A stretch of 64,000 nucleotides of DNA from Aquamicrobium sp. (lineage in GTDB: Bacteria; Pseudomonadota; Alphaproteobacteria; Rhizobiales; Rhizobiaceae). The stretch lies in assembly GCA_019739225.1 (NCBI GenBank), contig JAHHDT010000006.1:315823-379822 (forward strand). The letters run 5' to 3'. Every line of letters begins with the position of its first letter. Position 1 is the stretch's first letter. Both the position numbers and the translations under genes were made by a program. Of the stretch, positions 58,068-64,000 are shown piece after piece. The notes under the pieces are model-generated. The model was not told the origin of the DNA and did no database searches. It worked only from the letters and a program-made list of their open reading frames with translations.

Positions 58068-59690
58068 ATGAGATTCGGAGCTGCAATACCAGGGATCGGG
58101 GTGTTCGCCTTTATAGCCCTGATGGGCGCCGCCTTCGGCGTGGATGCGCCGTTCAGGCAGCATATGTGGGTGCTGTTCTTCACGCTTGCCGCCTTCGCGG
58201 TGATCCTGATGCGGCGCACCAGCTTCGAGCCCGCCGCCCCGGCCGATCCGTCTACCTATATGGACGAGCCGGTCCGCTACGGTTCGATAGCCACGATGTT
58301 CTGGGGCATTGTCGGGCTGCTTGTCGGTGTCGTGGTGGCGCTGCAGCTTGCCTTTCCGGACTTCAACATCGAGCCGTGGTTCAATTTCGGCCGGATGCGT
58401 CCGCTGCACACCTCGGCGGTCGTGTTCGCCTTTGGCGGCAACGCGCTGATCGCCACGTCGTTTTATGTCGTGCAGCGCACCTCACAGGCCCGCCTCTTCG
58501 GCGGCAACCTCGTCTGGTTCGTTTTCTGGGGCTACCAGCTCTTCATCGTGATGGCGGCGACCGGCTATTTGCTGGGCATCACCCAGAGCCGCGAATATGC
58601 CGAGCCGGAATGGTATGTCGACATCTGGCTGACGCTCGTCTGGGTCGCCTATCTCGTGGTGTTCCTCGGCACGATCCTGAAGCGCAAGGAACCGCACATC
58701 TACGTCGCCAACTGGTTCTACCTCGCCTTCATCGTGACGATCGCGATGCTGCATGTGGTGAACAACCTGGCGATGCCGAGCTCGCTCCTGGGCTCGCACT
58801 CCTACTCGGCCTTCGCCGGCGTGCAGGACGCGCTGACGCAATGGTGGTACGGCCACAACGCGGTCGGTTTCTTCCTCACCGCGGGCTTCCTCGGCATGAT
58901 GTATTATTTCGTGCCCAAGCAGGCGAACCGGCCCGTCTATTCCTACCGGCTGTCGATCATCCACTTCTGGGCGCTGATTTTCCTCTATATCTGGGCCGGG
59001 CCGCACCATCTGCACTACACCGCGCTGCCCGACTGGGCGCAGACGCTGGGCATGGTGTTCTCGATCATGCTGTGGATGCCCTCCTGGGGCGGCATGATCA
59101 ATGGCCTGATGACGCTTTCGGGCGCTTGGGACAAGATCCGCACCGATCCCATCATCCGCATGATGGTCGCAGCCATCGCCTTCTACGGCATGTCGACCTT
59201 CGAGGGTCCGGTGATGTCGATCAAGGCCGTCAATTCGCTCAGCCACTACACGGACTGGACGATTGGCCACGTGCATTCCGGCGCGCTGGGCTGGGTGGGG
59301 CTGATCTCGTTCGCCGCGATCTATCACATGGTGCCCAAGCTCTGGGGCATGCCGCGGCTCTACTCCGAACGGCTGGTGATCTGGCACTTCTGGCTCGCGA
59401 TGATCGGCATCGTCATCTACGCGGCCGTGATGTGGGTGTCCGGCATCATGCAGGGTTTGATGTGGCGCGAATACGACGGGCAGGGCTTCCTGGTCTACTC
59501 GTTCGCCGAAACCGTGCAGGCCATGTTCCCCTACTACGTCATGCGGGCGGCGGGCGGCGCGCTCTACCTCGCCGGCGCGCTGGTGATGGCCTTCAACATC
59601 GCGATGACCATCCTTGGTCACCAGCGTGAGGAGGAGCCCATCGGCGGCAGGGCCGCAAGACCCGCGCCAGCACTTCAGCCTGCCGAATAA
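58068..59690 (+). CDS. ccoN: cbb3-type cytochrome c oxidase subunit I
   Basis: Catalytic subunit of the high-affinity cbb3 oxidase, 540 residues with about twelve membrane helices. Haem and copper ligands can be placed: the His in [14 protein letters not shown], the CuB-type His in [11 protein letters not shown], the pair in AGPHHLHYT, and those in [12 protein letters not shown] use the ATG at 58068 (GGGG and AGGA just upstream); the frame is open to 57978 but would cross the promoter region. First gene of ccoNOQP, behind the FixK/FNR box. Confidence 0.97.
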   Translation: MRFGAAIPGIGVFAFIALMGAAFGVDAPFRQHMWVLFFTLAAFAVILMRRTSFEPAAPADPSTYMDEPVRYGSIATMFWGIVGLLVGVVVALQLAFPDFNIEPWFNFGRMRPLHTSAVVFAFGGNALIATSFYVVQRTSQARLFGGNLVWFVFWGYQLFIVMAATGYLLGITQSREYAEPEWYVDIWLTLVWVAYLVVFLGTILKRKEPHIYVANWFYLAFIVTIAMLHVVNNLAMPSSLLGSHSYSAFAGVQDALTQWWYGHNAVGFFLTAGFLGMMYYFVPKQANRPVYSYRLSIIHFWALIFLYIWAGPHHLHYTALPDWAQTLGMVFSIMLWMPSWGGMINGLMTLSGAWDKIRTDPIIRMMVAAIAFYGMSTFEGPVMSIKAVNSLSHYTDWTIGHVHSGALGWVGLISFAAIYHMVPKLWGMPRLYSERLVIWHFWLAMIGIVIYAAVMWVSGIMQGLMWREYDGQGFLVYSFAETVQAMFPYYVMRAAGGALYLAGALVMAFNIAMTILGHQREEEPIGGRAARPAPALQPAE

Positions 59691-59701
59691 GGAATCGCAT
59701 C

Positions 59702-60433
59702 ATGGCTTTGATGGACAAGCACGCGATACTCGAACGCAATGCCACGCTGCTGCTGGCGGGTTCGCTCTTCGTCGTGACGATCGGCGGCATCGTCGAGATT
59801 GCGCCGCTCTTCTACCTCGAAAACACGATCGAGAAGGTGGAAGGCATGCGGCCCTACTCGCCGCTGGAGCTGGCGGGTCGCAACATCTACGTGCGTGAGG
59901 GGTGCTATGTCTGCCATTCGCAGATGATCCGCCCCTTCCGCGACGAGGTCGAACGCTACGGCCACTACAGCCTGGCGGCGGAGTCGATGTACGACCATCC
60001 CTTCCAGTGGGGGTCCAAACGCACCGGGCCGGACCTTGCCCGCGTTGGCGACCGCTACTCGAACGAGTGGCATGTGCAGCATCTGATCGAGCCGCGTTCC
60101 GTCGTGCCGGAATCGGTGATGCCCAGCTACGCCTTCCTGAAGGACACGCGGCTCAAGGTGGAGGATTTCTCCACGCATCTCGTCGCCAACCGGCGCGTGG
60201 GCGTGCCTTACACCGACGAGATGATCGAGAATGCCGAGGCCGACCTGAAGGCACAGGCCGACCCCAATGCGTCCACGTCCGACCTGGAAGCGCGCTATCC
60301 GAAGGCCAAGCTCGGCGACTTCGACGGCAATCCCGCCGCGCTCACCGAGATGGATGCGCTGGTGGCCTATCTGCAGATGCTTGGTACGCTGGTCGACTTC
60401 TCGACCTATGACGAAGCCGCCGGTTATCGCTGA
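59702..60433 (+). CDS. ccoO: cbb3-type cytochrome c oxidase subunit II (mono-haem c)
   Basis: Membrane-anchored c-type cytochrome that passes electrons to CcoN; 243 residues. One N-terminal helix (about 15-33) and one haem-binding CYVCH at residues 68-72, inside the diagnostic [18 protein letters not shown]. The axial Met is expected further on, in the SVMPSYAFL region. It follows ccoN by 11 bases. Confidence 0.97.
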   Translation: MALMDKHAILERNATLLLAGSLFVVTIGGIVEIAPLFYLENTIEKVEGMRPYSPLELAGRNIYVREGCYVCHSQMIRPFRDEVERYGHYSLAAESMYDHPFQWGSKRTGPDLARVGDRYSNEWHVQHLIEPRSVVPESVMPSYAFLKDTRLKVEDFSTHLVANRRVGVPYTDEMIENAEADLKAQADPNASTSDLEARYPKAKLGDFDGNPAALTEMDALVAYLQMLGTLVDFSTYDEAAGYR

Positions 60434-60444
60434 GGGAGGGCGCT

Positions 60445-60597
60445 ATGGACACCTACACCGCGATGCGTTCGTTCGCCGATTCCTGGGCCCTGCTCGCAAT
60501 GACACTGTTCTTCATCGGCGTCGTCGTCTTCGCCTTTCGGCCGGGCAGCCGCAAGCAGGCCGACCACGCCGCCCGTATTCCCCTCAAGGACGATTGA
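60445..60597 (+). CDS. ccoQ: cbb3-type oxidase small subunit CcoQ (FixQ)
   Basis: 50-residue membrane protein. It starts MDTYTAMRSFADSW, has one helix (about residues 14-31, ALLAMTLFFIGVVVFAF), then the FRPGS motif and a short charged tail. GAGGGAGGG lies upstream of the ATG. It sits between ccoO and ccoP, the universal place for CcoQ, which stabilises the complex. Its stop is one base before the ccoP start. Confidence 0.93.
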   Translation: MDTYTAMRSFADSWALLAMTLFFIGVVVFAFRPGSRKQADHAARIPLKDD

Positions 60598-60598
60598 G

Positions 60599-61453
60599 AT
60601 GAGCGACAAAAAGATCGACGACGTCACCGGCATCTCGACCACCGGCCACGAATGGGACGGGATCAGGGAACTCGACAACCCGATGCCGCGCTGGTGGCTG
60701 TGGACATTCTACGCGACCATCGTGTGGGCGCTTGCCTACACCATCGCCTATCCGGCCTGGCCGCTCATCTCGTCGGCAACGAACGGCATGCTCGGCTATT
60801 CGAGCCGGGCCGAACTGCGCACCGAGCTCGACGGCGCCGTGGCCGCGCGCGCCGATTATGCGGCCGCCGTTGCCGCCGCGCCGGTCGAGGATATCATCGC
60901 CGACGAAGCGCTTCGCCAGTTCGCGACCTCGGCGGGTGCCGCGGCCTTCAAGGTGAACTGCGTTCAGTGTCACGGTTCGGGGGCTGCCGGGTCCGCCGGC
61001 TATCCGAACCTCAACGATGACGAATGGCTGTGGGGCGGCACGCCGGAGGAAATTCGCGTCACCATCGCCCATGGCATTCGCTTCGAGGCCGACGGCGAAA
61101 CGCGGTTTTCGGAGATGCCGGCCTTCGGGGGCATGCTCGGCCGTGACGAGATGACTGCGCTGGCAACGCATGTGAAGGCGCTTGGCGAGGGCGGTGACCT
61201 TTCCGGTCCTGGCGCGGAGCTCTTCGCCAACAACTGCGCGTCCTGTCATGGCGAGGCCGGCAAGGGCGACATCACGCTGGGCGCGCCAGACCTGACCGAT
61301 GCGATCTGGCTCTACGGTTCGACAAGCGCCGACATCGCCGCCCAGATCCGTGCGCCGCGGCACGGTGTCATGCCGGGCTGGATCGATCGTCTGGGCGAAA
61401 CCACGGTCAAGGAACTCACCGTCTACGTCCATTCACTCGGCGGTGGGCAGTAG
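60599..61453 (+). CDS. ccoP: cbb3-type cytochrome c oxidase subunit III (di-haem c)
   Basis: Di-haem c-type cytochrome that accepts electrons from the cytochrome c pool; 284 residues. The N-terminal part has a helix at about residues 32-50 preceded by the typical DNPMPRWWLWTFYATI. The two haem sites are CVQCH (121-125) and CASCH (213-217), with the axial Met residues in SEMPAFGG and VMPGW. Last gene of ccoNOQP. Confidence 0.97.
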   Translation: MSDKKIDDVTGISTTGHEWDGIRELDNPMPRWWLWTFYATIVWALAYTIAYPAWPLISSATNGMLGYSSRAELRTELDGAVAARADYAAAVAAAPVEDIIADEALRQFATSAGAAAFKVNCVQCHGSGAAGSAGYPNLNDDEWLWGGTPEEIRVTIAHGIRFEADGETRFSEMPAFGGMLGRDEMTALATHVKALGEGGDLSGPGAELFANNCASCHGEAGKGDITLGAPDLTDAIWLYGSTSADIAAQIRAPRHGVMPGWIDRLGETTVKELTVYVHSLGGGQ

Positions 61454-61553
61454 GCCCCACCTTGGCCATCGCCGAGTGGGGAGCGGGTCCGGCAGGTCGC
61501 GGGGGGCCTTGCCGGACCCGAGCCTTTTCGCAGGTGCGGCAAACGCTTCGCCG

Positions 61554-61567
61554 TTGACCTGGATCAA
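61554..61567. promoter_or_regulatory. FixK/FNR box upstream of ccoG
   Basis: TTGACCTGGATCAA, identical to the site before ccoN, 57 bases before the ccoG start. It indicates a second low-oxygen-inducible promoter for the ccoG-fixH-fixI genes. Confidence 0.88.
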
Positions 61568-61624
61568 GGCCCCAACCGCGTGGGCGCGGCATCTGATGAA
61601 CTGCGATGCCACCTGGAGAATAGA

Positions 61625-63175
61625 ATGTCGGGCACGATCGAGGTCGAGCGGCACGAAGCCGAAGCCGTAAACTCGGCCAGGCTGCGGCAGCCGCTCTATA
61701 CCGCGCGCCGCAAGATTTTCCCAAAGCGGGCGTCCGGCTCCTATCGCCGCTTCAAGTGGCTGGTGATGGCGGTCACGCTCGGCATCTACTACCTGACGCC
61801 GTGGCTGCGCTGGGATCGGGGGCCGCACGCGCCGGACCAGGCGGTGCTCGTCGATCTCGCCAACCGGCGCTTCTATTTCTTCTTCATCGAGATCTGGCCG
61901 CAGGAGTTCTTTTTGGTTGCCGGCCTGCTGGTCATGGCGGGGCTGGGGCTTTTCCTCGTCACCTCGACAGTCGGGCGCGCATGGTGCGGCTATACGTGTC
62001 CACAGACCGTTTGGGTGGACCTTTTCCTGGTCGTCGAGCGCGCGATCGAGGGCGACCGCAACGCGCGCATCAAGCTTGACCAGGCTCCGTGGAGCGCGCG
62101 CAAGCTGGGCCTGCGCCTGACCAAGCACGCGATCTGGATCGCGATCGCGGTCGCGACCGGCGGCGCATGGATATTCTACTTCGCCGATGCGCCGACGCTT
62201 TTCGTCGAGCTTTTCACGGCCCAGGCGGCGCCAGTTGCCTACATCACCGTCGCGATCCTCACCGCGACCACATACACGTTCGGCGGTCTGATGCGCGAGC
62301 AGGTCTGCACCTATATGTGCCCGTGGCCACGCATCCAGGCGGCGATGCTGGATGAGCATTCGCTGACCGTCACCTACAATGACTGGCGCGGCGAGCCGCG
62401 CTCGCGCCACGCCAAGCGCGCGCAGGCACAGGGCATCACCACCGGCGATTGCGTCGACTGCAACGCCTGCGTGGTCGTCTGCCCTATGGGTATCGACATT
62501 CGTGACGGCCAGCAGCTGGAATGCATCACCTGCGCGCTCTGCATCGACGCCTGCGACGGCGTGATGGACAAGCTCGGTCGCGAGCGTGGCCTGATCTCCT
62601 ACGCGACGCTTGCAGACTACAACGCCAATATGGCGCTAGCCACCGGCAACGGCGCGCATGCGATCGAGCCCGCCAAGGTGCGCGATGCCGGCGGGGCGCT
62701 GTCGGAGGCGGTCGCGCATTTCCACCTTCGCAAGATATTCAGGCCGCGCACCTTCATCTATTTCGGCGGATGGGCGCTGGTTGGGCTGATGCTGGTCTAT
62801 GGCCTCGTCACGCGCGACAGGCTCGAGATGAATGTTCTCCACGACCGCAACCCGCAATTCGTCGTGCTGTCGGACGGGTCGATCCGCAATGGCTACACGG
62901 TCAAGCTGCTCAACAAGGTGCCAGAGGTGCGAACCGTGCTTGTCAGCCTGCACGACCTTCCGGGTGCCACCATGAACGTTGTGGGCATCGACCTGCCGGA
63001 CAGCGTCTCGGTTCCGGTGACGCTCGAACCCGACCGTACGAAATCGCTCAAGATCTATGTGCGCCAGCCGCGCGAACTGGGTGCCGGCGGCGTCCAGGCG
63101 CTGCGTTTCACGGTGGAGGACAGGTCGACGCTTGAGGCGGCCAACTACACCACGAGTTTCGAGAGCCCGGAGTGA
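61625..63175 (+). CDS. ccoG: cytochrome c oxidase accessory protein CcoG (FixG/RdxA)
   Basis: Membrane iron-sulfur protein, 516 residues, implicated in copper reduction for cbb3 assembly. It has around five membrane helices, a GRAWCGYTCPQTVW segment with paired Cys, and two 4Fe-4S motifs (CVDCNACVVVCPMGID and CITCALCIDACD). A C-terminal beta domain begins at about residue 400. The ATG at 61625 follows GGAGAA at good spacing; the frame upstream is not coding. It is behind its own FixK/FNR box. Confidence 0.95.
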   Translation: MSGTIEVERHEAEAVNSARLRQPLYTARRKIFPKRASGSYRRFKWLVMAVTLGIYYLTPWLRWDRGPHAPDQAVLVDLANRRFYFFFIEIWPQEFFLVAGLLVMAGLGLFLVTSTVGRAWCGYTCPQTVWVDLFLVVERAIEGDRNARIKLDQAPWSARKLGLRLTKHAIWIAIAVATGGAWIFYFADAPTLFVELFTAQAAPVAYITVAILTATTYTFGGLMREQVCTYMCPWPRIQAAMLDEHSLTVTYNDWRGEPRSRHAKRAQAQGITTGDCVDCNACVVVCPMGIDIRDGQQLECITCALCIDACDGVMDKLGRERGLISYATLADYNANMALATGNGAHAIEPAKVRDAGGALSEAVAHFHLRKIFRPRTFIYFGGWALVGLMLVYGLVTRDRLEMNVLHDRNPQFVVLSDGSIRNGYTVKLLNKVPEVRTVLVSLHDLPGATMNVVGIDLPDSVSVPVTLEPDRTKSLKIYVRQPRELGAGGVQALRFTVEDRSTLEAANYTTSFESPE

Positions 63176-63180
63176 ATGCG

Positions 63181-63678
63181 ATGAGGACAACCGACAGCGG
63201 CAGCCAAAGCGGGTTCACAGGCTTCCATATGCTGGCAATCATGATTGCGTTTTTCGGCGTCATCATCGCCGTGAACGTCACCATGGCAGTGACCGCAAGC
63301 ACGAGCTGGACGGGGCTGGTGGTGAAGAACACCTACGTCGCCAGCCAGGAGTTCAATCGGAAGGCCCAGGAAGGCCGCGCTCAGGCTGCGCTCGGCTGGA
63401 CGGCCACGCTGACGGTCAGGGACGGCGCGGTGCGTTTCGCGCTCGCGGATACTGACGGCGGGATGAAGCCGATGCAGGGCGGCACTGCCACCTTTCGCCG
63501 GCCGGTCAACGACGTGGAAGACACCGTCGTAACGCTGGCCGCGGAGCCCGACGGCAGCCTCAAGGGGCCGGTCGCGCTGGCGGACGGGGCATGGATCGTC
63601 GAGGTGCAGGCCGAAGCGGGGTTGGCGCATCCCTATCGCGAAACCCGCCGCCTGAGCGTACGCGACGGCGCAGTCTGA
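63181..63678 (+). CDS. fixH: FixH family protein
   Basis: 165-residue protein with one N-terminal helix (about residues 13-37, FHMLAIMIAFFGVIIAVNVTM) and a periplasmic beta domain. The WTGLVVKNTYVASQEFN segment is typical of FixH, needed with FixI for cbb3 assembly. I use the ATG at 63181, eight bases after GGAG; a GTG at 63172 overlaps the ccoG stop and is less likely. Its stop overlaps the fixI start (TGATG). Confidence 0.93.
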   Translation: MRTTDSGSQSGFTGFHMLAIMIAFFGVIIAVNVTMAVTASTSWTGLVVKNTYVASQEFNRKAQEGRAQAALGWTATLTVRDGAVRFALADTDGGMKPMQGGTATFRRPVNDVEDTVVTLAAEPDGSLKGPVALADGAWIVEVQAEAGLAHPYRETRRLSVRDGAV

Positions 63679-64000
63679 TGAGCTGCTGCGCACCGGGGGC
63701 CGAAGACGTTGTTGCGAGCCGGGTGGCGCTGCCGTCCGAGGAGGAGCTGCGCTTTGCCGCGCGTGACCTCGGCAATGGTGTTCGCCAGGTGGAGCTGTCG
63801 GTGCCATCGGCCCATTGCGGGGCCTGCATCCGTACCATCGAACACGCGCTCGACGCGCTGCCGGGGGTCGAAGGCGCGCGGGTGAACCTTTCGACAAAGC
63901 GCGTCAGCATTCGCTGGCGCGGCGAGGCCTTGCCGCCGATCGTCGACGCGCTGGCGCGGGTTGGCTATCCGCCAAACCTCTTCGATGACGGCAAGGAGGA
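63678..64000 (+). CDS. fixI: copper-transporting P-type ATPase FixI/CcoI (3' end missing)
   Basis: Start of a P1B-type ATPase that delivers copper for cbb3 oxidase. Only about 107 codons are in the window. They begin with a Cys pair (MSCCAPGAE) typical of FixI, then a heavy-metal-associated domain with the metal-binding AHCGACIRTIE and ARVGYPPNLFDD at its end. The membrane and ATPase parts lie outside. Position after fixH, with overlapping stop and start, supports the assignment. Confidence 0.92.
   Translation, partial: MSCCAPGAEDVVASRVALPSEEELRFAARDLGNGVRQVELSVPSAHCGACIRTIEHALDALPGVEGARVNLSTKRVSIRWRGEALPPIVDALARVGYPPNLFDDGKE

Overview
The window reads as ordinary, gene-dense, GC-rich chromosome of an alphaproteobacterium of the order Hyphomicrobiales (Rhizobiales), most likely a Mesorhizobium/Phyllobacteriaceae-type organism. 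Four points suggest this: a roughly 1,590-residue NAD-glutamate dehydrogenase; the htpX-rsmB-heparinase-purH and priA/transaldolase/atpHAGDC neighbourhoods; an Ala/Lys-rich N-terminal extension on AtpD and a C-terminal extension on ribosomal protein L21; and dispersed intergenic palindromes of the kind common in rhizobia. The genus is an inference. I saw no phage, transposase, CRISPR array, tRNA or rRNA gene.

Layout. 1-8 kb: the end of a LysE-type exporter, a zinc-ribbon gene broken by a one-base frameshift, an AhpD-like enzyme, the large glutamate dehydrogenase and a UMF1-type MFS protein. 8-16.5 kb: purH, heparinase II/III-like protein, rsmB and htpX (minus strand), then a DUF1674/SDHAF4-like gene, a secreted nuclease-fold protein and a TadG-like VWA protein (plus strand). 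16.4-22.5 kb: a tiny ORF with a near-perfect Shine-Dalgarno sequence behind acs, a usg-family gene, and an aldo/keto reductase plus MFS pair facing a LysR regulator. 22.5-31.5 kb: yggS, leuS (a frameshift at its extreme 3' end), lptE, a PlsC-like acyltransferase, an fsa-type transaldolase, priA, a GNAT and a small membrane protein. 31.8-37 kb: the F1 ATP synthase operon atpHAGDC with a strong terminator; a heptad-repeat element sits between atpD and atpC.

37-56.4 kb: a HxlR regulator facing an alpha/beta hydrolase across a candidate operator, then a long minus-strand series. In transcription order this is rplU, rpmA, GNAT, OsmC, a TRAP transporter (dctPQM), obgE, proB, proA, nadD, an MFS gene, rsfS, rlmH, envC, ctpA, a divergent polysaccharide deacetylase and rppH. 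Its core (rplU-rpmA-obgE-proBA-nadD-rsfS-rlmH-envC-ctpA) is a familiar rhizobial housekeeping cluster, here interrupted by a TRAP/OsmC/EEP block and by an MFS gene.

56.5-64 kb: a microaerobic respiration locus. hemN (minus) and ccoNOQP (plus) diverge around a FixK/FNR box. An identical box precedes ccoG-fixH-fixI, and fixI runs off the end of the window. These genes build cbb3 cytochrome oxidase: catalytic and c-type haem subunits, copper handling and assembly, and oxygen-independent haem synthesis.

I did not find a convincing undescribed multi-gene system. The points most worth checking are the small ORF with an extended Shine-Dalgarno sequence (16475-16543), the two single-base frameshifts (zinc-ribbon gene and leuS), the three intergenic repeat elements, and the candidate HxlR operator.
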